A DNA stretch of 64,000 bases from Diplosphaera chodatii (taxonomy: Eukaryota; Chlorophyta; Trebouxiophyceae; Prasiolales; Stichococcaceae), in contig JAALGY010000052.1 in the NCBI GenBank assembly GCA_032358165.1, forward strand, positions 2,594,435-2,658,434, written 5' to 3'. Below, one piece after another: positions 1 through 12,100 of the stretch; the stretch's first letter is position 1, and each line of letters starts with the position of its first letter. Made by a program: the position numbers and the translations under genes. Under the pieces are notes generated by a model, which saw only the letters and a program-made list of their open reading frames with translations, was not told the DNA's origin and did not search any database.

Positions 1-191
1 GAATATATAGGAGGTGCCACCTGCCACAGCACTGTACACGATCGCTTGCTCCATCACAAGCAAGTGTTTGTCATCCACTCCCTAGCCAGCCAGCTTTTGT
101 TCAGCCGAGAGATCTCCAACCGCAGGGCACAGACGAGGCGCAGCCGCTGCCCCAGCCCCTGGGCACCTCGCCACTCCTCGTCGCCGCCACC
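1..191 (+). promoter_or_regulatory. Upstream region / 5' leader of the giant USP gene
   Basis: This is the stretch before the first in-frame ATG at 192 of the ubiquitin protease. I see no coding exon in it and no recognisable core promoter element. The sequence just before the ATG (gccgccaccatgg) is a good eukaryotic start context, which is one reason for choosing this start. An exon further upstream, outside the window, cannot be excluded. Confidence 0.4.
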
Positions 192-3100
192 ATGGACGAC
201 TCGGATGGCGAGGTGGATGTTGCGGAAGCGGGCAATGCTGGCAACCAGGGCGCCGCGGTGCCTGGCGTCATGTGCGCCTGGCAGGTGCGCCACCGAGCCG
301 TTTGCTGCTGCCCAGTGGCATGCGGCTCGTGGCACGCGGCCCGTCTCATGGGCCAATGCACCGCATGTACCGCCCCCGACATGTCAGCACGCACACTGCC
401 GAACAGCATGAGGCCGCCAGCACGTCTCTGCAGCATCCAGCTGCATGGCGAGATACCCGGTACATCCGCAGCGCATTGGGTTTCTGCGACTCACGTCAGC
501 ACGACGACTCTGGTACTGTGCACGCTGCAGGCCGCGATCCTGAACTACTTCCTGGAGAAGGAGGGGCTGGTCAACGCCGAGCGGCTGGTGCACCGCGGCC
601 CCGAGGCGGTCCGCACGCTGCCGGTGTACGAGGGCGTGCTGGGCCTCCTGGCGCAGGTGCTGGGATTTGAGATGTCTCAATGGCAGGGCTCTGTGGGGGT
701 TCCATGTGATTGCATGCTGCTGGATGCGCTGTGCATGATGCCAGTCACAGTCTGCGGACTGCAGTGGCCTGCTAGGCTGGGCTGCACGTGCCTATGGCTA
801 ATCCGGTTGCAGCATGCAGATGGGTTTTCCCCATTTTCAAGGTGTCAATGCCTGAAGCTTCTGGTGGTTACTATCTGCTGTGCCACAGTGGGTTCGGTTG
901 TGCCGAGGCTCGGCTCGTGCCATGCAGGCGATGCCATACTTCCACTCCAGCAAGCTGGCTGAAGAAATAAAGGAGGTGCGCAAGAGTGCAAGAATTTAGG
1001 AAGGATGTGGATTTGACGGTCGTGAAGAGGCAGTCAGTCCTCAAGGATACACAAGCTGCTTTCTTTCTTGATTCGTGGTCAGGGGAACCTCCTCACGGAT
1101 CACAGCTGAGCGCTGTTCTGACGATGCCTGCAGTGGGTGACAACTGACAGCAGCCTCATGCGCCACCTCGAGACCCTGCTGTCAGCCGAGGAGTCTGCGC
1201 CAATGAACAGGTGTCCTGGACCTCGCCTGATGTTTTCAGTCACTGTCATGGTCTTCGCTTGCATATTGCATTCCGTACCATCAATGGGATGGGGTAAGTG
1301 GCTTCTATCCTCCAAGGACTGACATGTGCATCATATTTTGGTCGCAGGCATGGACAGCCCGTGGCCAACAGCATCTTCTCGAGTCTGTACAACATCCTGC
1401 TGGCGGTCCCATCTGTGCAGTCTGAAGATCATGAAGAGGTGCGTGCTTTGCTGATCCACATGGCCTGCGTCGCGCGGGCTGGCATGCACTGTAGCCAGCG
1501 ATGTGCAACTTCACGCATTGTGTCTGAAATCTACTATCATGCCGGACTGAGTCGGTCCAAAAGACACGCATGAGGTACGTGTCTTCTGGCAAAACTATTG
1601 ATGTGGCACATCAGAGCAAGTTTTGCTGCAGATCTGCCGCCTGCACCGTGCGTACATCCAGACCCTGCTGAAGAAGGTGCTGTTCGCGCGGCAACTGGCG
1701 GCTTTGCGAGAGCTAGAGTCCCTGCTGCAGCACACTGAGCGGCTGCCAGACGACCGCACCATTGCTGCCGTCATGGAGGTGTGTTGCAACGCCCTGAGCG
1801 CTTTAAGGGACCCTCCGGGCAGAGCTTTGCGGTCTGTCTGCAGTCTGCAGGAGGTCGGGCGGCACCCTGTCAGCCGTCACAGCAAACCGATGCCCCAACC
1901 AGGGTGCCCTGCGGTCACATCAAGACGCAAGGCTACCTGGCTCTGGCGCCTTGGCAGGCTCGGCTGTACTTGTGACAACAGACAGGTGCTGCTGACCTCC
2001 GTCATCAGCGACACTCCGTGCTGCCGCGCGTGCAGGGCAACGTCCAGTGGCTGCAGCGGGGCGAGGTGCTGCCGACGCTGCTGCGCGCCAACCTGCACAC
2101 CCGGCAGTACGCGGACCTGGTGGGGCGCGTGCTCAAGCGGCTGGCGCCCCACGAGCGGGGCATCGCCGACTCCGACCTCACCTTCCTCTGGAACCTCACG
2201 CAGAAGGTGTCCTCAATGTACTTCTGCACCTGTTCTGTGTAGCGCGCTTCCTTCCTTGGCATGTGGCCCCACGGTGCACAGTTGTCAAAGTGGATGAGAG
2301 GCACACAGAGCAGCCCTGAATGCCGCTTGCCATTGCTGCCTTCGGGCACGTTCGTCACTGAATGTGTGTGACGGCTTGCACTGCTGTGTGTCGTGCAGAT
2401 GGACACCTTCGAGGCGGTGAAGGTGAACGTCTACAACCTCATTGGCGAGCTGGCAGTGCGCCTGCGCGGGCCGCAGGTGGGGTCCTGGAACGATTGCAAG
2501 TTTTGACATGGCATCATATGTATACTGTGCACGCACAGCGGCAGCTGCAACAGCTCCAGGAGCAGCAGGGGCATTAGCCTGCTGAGTGCTCAGAACCGAA
2601 GCAGCTACGCTCCCAGTTGACGGCTGCCGCAGCTGGGTTCCGTGGCTGCCCTGGCAAATGTGTTCTGCCAGTGCTGCTCCTGCAGCCACTGCTGCAGCTG
2701 TACCTGATGCAGAGCAAGGCACTGGCTGTGGCCATAGCATGCTGCTGCTGCTGAGGGGCTCAATGCGACCACAGCCGTGCAAGCCCACTGAGTGCTGCAC
2801 GAGACTCGCTGCCGTGATCGTGCAGGTGGACCTGCTGTTTGGCAAGTTCGAGGAGGGCATGGCGGCGGCGGGCGGCGGCGGCGGCGACCGCCTGCTGATC
2901 GGCGTGCTGCGCCGCATGGTCGACTCCGACAAGCAGGTAGCCTGCCATGCAGCCCTCTTGGATGAAATGTTGCACTGAGCATCGGCTGCAATCAGGCCAC
3001 CGGCATTTGGGCCAGCAGTCGAGCCTGTCCTTCGGCAGAGCGCTGCTGTATGTACAGCCTATATACCTCATTCCCTTGCTCAGGAACAATCTGTATAGAC

Positions 3101-6100
3101 GCCGTTTGAGCACATGTATATGGACAGCACATGCCATCCATTGTAGCCTAGACTCAGCACCTCAGCACAACCCCTGCAGGGCCGCCTCACGGACCGGGTT
3201 CTGCCGCTGCTGTGGCGCCTCGCGCTGGCAGAGCCGCTGCAGACCTCGCCCGATGGCCCTAGCAAGGCGTTCATCGATGCACTGTTCCGCTACGATGCGG
3301 TGCAGCAGGAGCGCCATCTGGAGCACGAGTGAGCGCCCCGCATCGCTTTGAATGCACACCGGCACCTTGTGCATGCAACACAAACTTGGTGCCGCCGACC
3401 AGTGGTTCCGGACAAGCCACATATGTGACATGCAAGCTGAAACCTATGTGAACTGGGCGCATGGCAGTGCATGCCATTGCAGCGTCCTACATGTACCAGG
3501 CAGCCGACACACTTGTGCAGCAAGCTTGTGATGTGCCCATTGTCCTGGCGCAGCTACATCTTGCGGTGCGTGGCGGAGATACAACGCGGCCCTGCGGTCC
3601 TGCAGACGCTGAACCTGCTGGCCATGATGGCGCACTCCCACGATAACCTGCTCAAGGACAAGGTGATGCATAGTTCACGTACATGTACTCGAGGCCCTCA
3701 CCGTGTCGATGCGAAACGTTGACGCACTTTGCGCAATCTGTGCCCACTCTGCAGCGAGTTGTGGTTAGTTCATGGTTAGTTCATGACCTGACACTGGCAC
3801 AGTCATGGATGCAGCGGGGGGCATGGATGCACCAGGCCGACATGCTGGAGGCCAAGTTCCGGCTGTCGGAGCTGGTGCTGTCGGCGCTGGAGCGCTTTCT
3901 CGCCGCCAGCCGCGCCGCCGCGCAGCCCCGGGAGCCCGCCTCGCCCTCCGCAGCCGCCGGCGAGGCGCACAAGGACGCGGTCATGCGCTTCGCGCTCTTC
4001 CTGCAGGTGCGAGAACGTCTTCAGTGAGCGTCGTGAGCGGCTCAGAGCTCCAGGCGTGGCCATAGGAGTGCAGGCACAGCAACGTGCGTGTGACGCCCAG
4101 CGGCATGGCCTAGCCGGCCGGACAGAACACCAAGGGCTACGTCTTGGTGGGTGCAGATTGCAGCGTCGTGGCGCGCCAAGCCGATGCCGTGGGACCATGT
4201 GCAGCGATTGTGGGCCGCGCTGATCACCAACAATGCCATTTCGAGTGACAGGTGCAGATGAAATTCTGCCACACCATCTCATGGGCTGATGGTCTTATGC
4301 GCACCGGCTGCAGCATTGCGCACCGCCTGCATTATCCGGCCCTGCGTGCACAATACATGGCTGCTGCTTGCCGGTCGTGGGGCTGGCCACGCTTGTGCCA
4401 AACTCGCTGACGGGCCCGTCTGATGGCGTTGCCAAACTATCCAGCATGCTCATTGAAAACGTGCGTATCAACACATCCTTTCACCAAAACTGCAGGGAAG
4501 TAGGGTTCAGCCTGCTGCGGGAGGCGGCTGCACCAGCGGGGTTCCTGGACGCCAGCAGCGCGCACACGCTGCTGCAGGAGCACATGCCGCAGCTGGAACC
4601 AGCTGCCTTCACGCCCACCGCTTTTGCATGCTTCAGCGCCCTCTTTGAGCAGGTCTGCCGGTTGAGCAACTCCCGCCTGCCACAACTGCTGAGCCCCTAC
4701 ATCACCAACCGCATGCTTTGCTCTGCCATCAGTCAGGCTGAATGGCATGTGTTCACCCCAAGTCCGCTTGAGTACGGCGTCGATCAGGGGATCGGGCCCT
4801 GTATGCAGACTGGCTTGAAGGAAGACAAGCTGGTTGCGTCTGGCAAGGATGAGGCCGGCGTGCGCTACTTGGTCACCGACACGAATCTGACAGGTGCTGC
4901 TCGCTCCACACTGTGCTGTGGGCTGTTTCACCGTGCTAGACGTGCTTGTGGAAGGTCGTTCTGCTGACCAGGGTACTGACCGTGGCCTGGCAGCTCCTTC
5001 ACGCTGGCACGAATTTGCTTTGGCTGTGTAGGCGTGAGCTTTCTGTGGCAGCTGGTGCTGGACGCATCAGAGGCGGTGTCTGCCGAGGCGCGCTCGCTGC
5101 TGGTGGCGGTGCACACGCAGCTGGGCGGCCGCATCGCCGACCATGGCCCCGCCATCCAGGCGGCCTTCCTCAGGTACGGCTGTCAGCGCTGCGGCACAGG
5201 ATGATTGGTGGTCGCGTGAGGCTGCGTGCATCCCATAACGTCTGTCACCAACTACTGGAACCTGCTGCCTGTGGCGGGCATGGTGCAGTCATGCCTGGGG
5301 CTGAGTGACAAGCGCAGCTTTGTACATTGTCACACACAGCATGTTGCTAACACAGGACGTGCCGGTCTTTGTAGGAGGTGCACGGATCAGCTGCTGCAGG
5401 CGGCAGCCGCCGCTGGCGCTGATGGCGGCAGCGGGGAGCACAAGGATGCGTCGGCTGTTGCAGCCCTGCGCTGCAGCCGCTGCATGGCGCTCATGCTGCA
5501 GGTCGTCAAGCAGGGCCAGGTGGGCACCCACCCCGTAGCACAAGCACCACTGCTCCCTCGCTTTGATGACCGTTGCCCGCCTGCTGAGCGTGCAATCTTG
5601 TGAAGCCGGCTGCCCAAATGCAACAGCCTGTTGCTCGGTGCAGGGCAACACGATGCCGAGCGTGCCGGCGCACGGCGCCTCGTTCCGCGGCGCCCCCGTG
5701 GACTTCGAGGTCCTGGTGATGCACCAGAGCCGGCGCTTCCGCGTGGCCTCGCACCAGAACGCCTACATCGGCGCGCTCAGGCGGCAGGTGCGCACTCCCC
5801 AGCAGTTGCACGCCCCAACAACCCGCGGCTGTCGTCCGCAGTGCTTGCAGCGGCCCTTTGCCTCCTGCGAGACTGTGCAGCTGAGCCCATTGCTCGACTC
5901 CAGACGCATGTTCAAACAGCTGCTGTCCGGCCACACACCTCTTGCCTGGCTCGTACTGTCACTGCACTCGCCCGCCGCAAGCATTCATAACTCTGCTCTG
6001 GGCGCATGCGCAGATTGCTGCGGAGCTGGGAGCGCAGCCAGAGGTCGTGCGCATCATCGTGAGCGGCACCGAATTCCGCAACGACGCGGCGCAGCTGCGC

Positions 6101-9100
6101 GACCACAGCGTGCAGCCGCCATTCCAGCTGCAGGTGCGGGGTCTGCACCTGGGGTGCTTCCTGCTGGAGCCTGTTGTCTTCCTTTGCTGTGTACACAACT
6201 CAGTACACCAGGCGAACACGGGGCCCCTGCAGCTTGAAAAGCGCTGTGTTTGTGATGTGCCGACAAGTGACTGGTCTGCGTGGCTGCAGGTGCTGATCAG
6301 CCCGAAGGCCAACTCGTACACGCAGCTGCCCGTTGAGGGCGAAGCGGACGACGCCCCCACCCTCGTGCTTGCGGCGCAGGTGCAGTGTGGGTGCCTGTGA
6401 TCACGCCCCGCATGCGCTGTTCCTGGGCACGCACTGCGGCTTCCGCTGCTCGTGCTGGTGGCCAGCGCAACATGCACTGAGCTCGCAACGTTGAGCTTCC
6501 GTGAGCCCCGTTGGACCATTACCTGCCTCAAGACCCCAAACCCTGCTGGCCCCCCGCAGGAGGGGCTGGCGGCGACGCTGCAGGACCTGGCCGACCGCTG
6601 CCCGCTGGCCGCCGGCCGCGCCTGCGCCGTCGGCCTGCTGGAGGCGCTGCCGACGCGGCGGGACGCGGCGGCGGCGCTGCACGCGGCGCTGCGCGGCAGC
6701 GCGGCGGACCTGCGGGCGCTGCTGGCCGGGTGCCGTCCGCCGCGGCTGCTGTACTACATGCAGGCAAGGGCTCGCAAGTGTCACTCTTCGACACAGCAAC
6801 TGCTTCGTACGCACAGCAGGGCCCTTCCGTCAGTCCTGTTGCGCCTGGCTGTCCTTGCATGTCCATCGTGTCAGATAACCGCTCAAACGCGTACGACGAC
6901 GTTGCTGAGCAGATCCAGTTGCTTTTGCAATGATGCATGACGCTGTTTCCTGCGCATGTTACCAGTGTTTCAGCTCAGCCTTGTCAGCATCGCACATGTG
7001 CATTGCGCAGGTGGTGGCGGCGCTGCTGCTGCCCCTTCAGCCAGGGTCAGATGCGGGTGACGCTGCAGCGCTGCGCTCTGCTATTGCCAGCGACGACTAC
7101 GCCCGCGTGGTCATAGAGGCGCTGGCTGGCGCTTTGGCACACGCCGACAAGGCTCAGCCGCAGGGTGAGCATACCCAACTGGACTGGCTGCTTATCGGGG
7201 GTCATGCTGCAAAAGCCTGGCAGGCTGACTGCTTTGCTTCCTGGCGCCCTTTGGTCCTGCCCTTCAAAGAGGCTGCGTCTGGTGTCGATGCTGCGGCACC
7301 CTTGCCTGCAGACGCCGCCCTGATGACGCACCTGGGCCAGCTGGCGATCACGGTCGTCCAGCCCATCGTGCTGCAGCCGCTGCCGTCCCCAGACCAGGTA
7401 CTGCTGCGGTCCTGTCCATGCCATGCACCCTGCAGTGAAGCACCCGCGTCAGCACGTGCACGCCGGCTCGCAAGCGCGACGTGTCCCAAGCACCATCGTC
7501 GCGCCGACGCCCCCTGCAGGCCGAAGCCACGTCGATGTCGGTGGACGGCGGCGGCGGCGGCGGTGGCGGCGGCGTCAGCAGCGGCAGCGCGGCCGACAGC
7601 GTGCCCGGCTCCCCGGCGCAGGACGCGCCGCTGGCGGCGGCGCGCCTCACGCCGTCGCCGGCGCCCCCGGGCGCCCAGCTGCGCCCCGAGACGCTGCAGG
7701 CGCTGCTGCGCTACCTGGGCGGCCTGGCGCACGCGGCGGGGCGGGCCTGGGGCGCGGCGCTCTCCCCGCAGGTGCGTCTGCAGCAGCGGGCAGCAGGAGC
7801 ACACGCGGAGCACACACTTGTACGCGGGTGTTTCCGAGCTGAAATGTGGTTTCCATGGCAGCCTTCACACCCGTAGCAGCTGATCAACGACATTGTTGCA
7901 CCCACAGTTGAGCAGCATGTCCAGTAGTGCAGTGCATGTCCCTGCCAGGTGCACGACGGGGAGGGCACGCTGCCGCTGCAGGACGCGCAGCTGGCGCGCG
8001 CGGCGTGGCGGGCGGCGGCAGAGGTGCTGGCGGCGCGGCCGGACCAGCTGGACGCGTTCATCCAGGACCAGGGCGCGGCGGCGCAACTGTTGGCGGCGCT
8101 GCTGAACCCGCACAGCGGCGAGGTGCGGCTGGCGGCGCAGGCCACCCTGCAGCACGTCACGCAGGCCGCGCCCCGCGCACGCGCGTGGCTGCTGCAGCTG
8201 CTGGGCGCGGCGCAGGCCGTGCTCATGGGCGATGCATCCCTGGTACGCAGCCCCGTCTTCAGGCTGCTTTGCGAACATCACCAGTCCAGCCCGGCATGGC
8301 AGGCTGTCGCTGAGAGTCTGCTTGCAGGTCGCTGTGTGAATGTCTGTGGGCAATGGCCCACATGGCACCATGTTGTCGTTGAACAGCACATTGCTGGTCA
8401 CGAGGAACGAAAGTCTGGAGCATGCGTGGCACCCCGGCGGCGGCTGCAAGACGGTCTGCGTTGTCGGCGCCTCGTGCAGGGTGATGCCGTGCCCGGCCTC
8501 GGGCCCCTCGACGGCCAGAACTACAGCGCGGTGGCCGCCGCCCTGGCAGCCAGAGGCACAGCCGACCTGGGCGCCCACACCCAGGAGTTCTACGCGCTGT
8601 TCGAGCAGGAGGCGGCAGCCATCAGCAGCGCTCGTGAGGTAGGATGTCTGTTACCCTGGCTGACCACTTGCAGTGTGCCAGCCACTGATCAGCCGCGCTG
8701 TCCCACAGTAAGACAAAAGCAACATATGGATAGCCTTGCTTTGCAGCTCTGCCTGCTGACGGCTGAAGACTGGCAGCTCAGGATGCAAGCCCCATGCAGC
8801 CACGTCAGAGCCTTTGTTGCCTGCACCTGCTGCAGGGCGAGCTGGGCGTCGCATCAGCGCTGCTGGGCAGCCTGGCGGGCCGGGCGCCGCGGCTGACGGC
8901 GGCCAGCCCATCGGAGGAGGCGCGCCTGGCGGGGCAGCTGCGGCTGCTGGGGGCGCTGGTATGTGTGCTGACACATAGTTAGAGCGGGTCCGCATCTCCA
9001 ATGCAGTTCGTGTGTATGATCGTGGATCGTTTACTGGAGCTGGACGGTGAGCGGAGTTTTTGAGAATGTTAGGTGAAGGCGCTGGACCGGCGGTCGCTGG

Positions 9101-12100
9101 GGACCGCCGGGCGCGGCGACCTGGTTGGCCTGCTGATACGCGGTGAGCCCTCAACCCCTAGACTTGGAGTCTGAAGCAGGCGCGAGGCCTGCTGCTTGCA
9201 TACTTGCATAGTTGGGAACGATAGGCTGCCAATGTTGTCACTGGCATGGGCTGGATAGCCCTAGGGTGTTCCAACTGTGCAGCTCGGGCTGAGCACTTTG
9301 CAGCGCCACGGTGCTGTGCCGTCGCGCAGACTTTCTGTTCCCGGAGTCGGTCGCGTACGCGAGCGGCAACCTGCAGGAGGGCGCCATCACCCCACGCTGC
9401 ACCTCCGACGACAGCCGCCAGGTGGCCGCCTACCAGCTCCCCTGCAATCCGATGACATGCCAGCAAGCTGCTAGCTTTCATGATGGCTGGACCATGTGTT
9501 GCTTTGGACTGAGCAGGCAGCCTTGCTTGGCACATGGTGCCAACTAGAGTACAGCAATGCAAGGAGCTTTTGTTGTCAACGCGAACCGCGGATGCCGGCA
9601 TTTTGTACAGGGTCAAGCGATCAACCCTGATGATGATACTACATGATGTCAAGTAGTTGACGATGCAAGTACGTTACTGTTCTTACACAGGCGGCGCTGG
9701 ACCTGCTGCTGGACCTTATGGCGCACGACAGCGGGTGCCTGCGGGAGGGAACGCGGCTGCTGCAGCAGGCGCACTTTGCCAACGCCAACCTCGCGGGCCT
9801 GTTCAACTACCAGCCGATGGCCACCGCCCGGTGTGCTGCCTTGCCCTCAGCCTGTGTTGCCAAGAACTGCAGCAAAATGTTTCCATTGCCTGCTGTGACT
9901 GTGCATTGCAGAGGAGATACTGCCGATGACCAACAGTTCCCGTGTGCTCCCGGTCACGCTCGGCACGACAGGCTGACACCCTCCACGCGGAGGCTCATGG
10001 GAACCTTTTCATGGCATGCGCAGCAACGTGAGCGGGTATGTGGGCATCCGCAACGGCGGCGCCACCTGCTACATGAACTCCGTGTTCCAGCAGCTGTTCA
10101 TGCAGCCGTCCATCCGGCGCCTCATCCTGGGCGGCCCCGAGGACGCGCCCGACCTGCGCCCCGACTCCGTGTTCTACCAGATGCAGGTAGGGTTTGGAGG
10201 CTGGTGTGTGCAGGTCATCCTCACACCTGTGCACATCCGCTGATGAAAGCCTCACAGATTTGTGTGGGCAGGCTCCAAGTGTACAGATGCGTATGACAGT
10301 GCAGCATTGTGCAGACATATTGCAGCGTCAGCATAGCAGCTACTATTCGTGGTAGTACCAGGGCGAAGGTGCAGATTGCTGACACGTCATGACCGGTTTC
10401 TGCCACATATGTCCAGGATCCACCTGGCCGCGCGATCCTGGCTTTTCTGCTGAAGCGTGTGCGACATCATTGGTTCCTGATAATGCGCAGGCCATCTTCG
10501 GGCACCTGGCGCTGGGGCAGAACGAGGCGGTGAACCCGCGTAGCTTCTGGCGCGCGTTCCGGGACTACGACGGCTCCCCCATCAATGTGCGCGAGCACCA
10601 GGACGCCTACGAGTTCTTCACCCGGCTGCAGGTGTGCACGTGGGTTGGTGTGGAAATGGTGGACGCATGTCTGGTCAGCTGGAGAGCAGGCAAATGAAAC
10701 ATGGCACAGCCATGAAGCGCCGCTCAGCCACTCCGCTGTGTTCATGTCTGCCTGCGCTTGCTCACCCGCTGCCGCAACCGCAGCGCTACCTACCGTTGGA
10801 TTTGGCTGGATGCCGATGCATATGCCATGCTTCCTGCAAAGGATCTGCTGGACGCGCACCTGCGAGGCGCAGCAGGGCGCACAGCGCTGCAGCCCGTGAT
10901 CGGCGGCCGCTTTGCACAGCAGGCACGCTGTGCTGTCTATTTTCTGGAACTCCTACCAATAACTCATACAAAGCAATGTGCAACCAAGCCTCCTCTGCAC
11001 TGGGACGTTTCAAGGTGCTCAGAGGTGAGCTATCTGGCTGTCAACCTGCTAATGATCTCGTGTTGTGTCCCCGCAGATCATCTGCAAGAGCGTGCCGCAC
11101 CGCAGCGAGAAGGAGGAGGAGTTCTACCAGATCTCGCTGGACGTGCGCGGGAAGGCCAGCCTGGAGGAGTCGCTGGACTTTTACGTGCAGGGGGAGCTCA
11201 TGGAGGGCGACAACCAGTACTTCTGCGAGGACGTGGGCAGGAAGGTGGGGTACACTGACAACATGACTAAACCCAGCATATTACCATTCTGTTTGCGAGC
11301 TCATGGAGGGCGACAACCAGTACTTCTGCGAGGACGTGGGCAGGAAGGTGGGGGTGGCACTGTTATAGGGTTTTGGGGTCACCCCGACCCGGGCATGCCG
11401 ATTTGTGGGGTTCTGTGACAGGGTTGCTGTTGTGCACGTGTCCACATCAGAGTCATGCAAGCTGCTGCGCAGCATTCGGCAACGGGCGGCTGCACATTCA
11501 TCAACCGTTCGTGCAGCTGCCTGTAGTTGAAGACAACAATGAGCTTACACTGCGGCTTACAGACATCTACCCAATTTTGATAGGCCGGTCTCAATAGGGC
11601 ATGCAGTACGCTTGCTCCACATCCCTGTTCTGCTCAACGTTGCGCAGGGAGCAGCAGACAGTCATGGTTCACAATATGTAATGTGTGTGTCAACCTGCGC
11701 CGCAGGTGGACGCGGTGAAGCGCAACTGCATCAAGGTGCTGCCGCACACGCTGGTGGTGCACCTCAAGCGCTTCGAGTTCGACTACGAGACGATGAACCG
11801 GTGGAAGATCAAGGACCGCTTCGCGTTCCCCCTGCGCCTGGACATGCACCCGTACACGGTGGAGGGCTTGGCCGAGGCTGACGCCGCCGCGTCTGGCAAG
11901 GTCCGCGCAGCGCTTCATGATGTTCGTGCTGCAATGGCATATCGTGAGTGTGAGCGCAGCTTTGAGAGCACCAGCCCTGCTGCGGCTCAGCCCACGTGGT
12001 AGCCTGCAGGAGTATGCGGTCTGTGCACACGCGCTCAGGGCTGACAGCGGCATTTGCAGGATGGCATCGCTGGTGCTGAGGACGTGGCAGCGGTCGGCAA

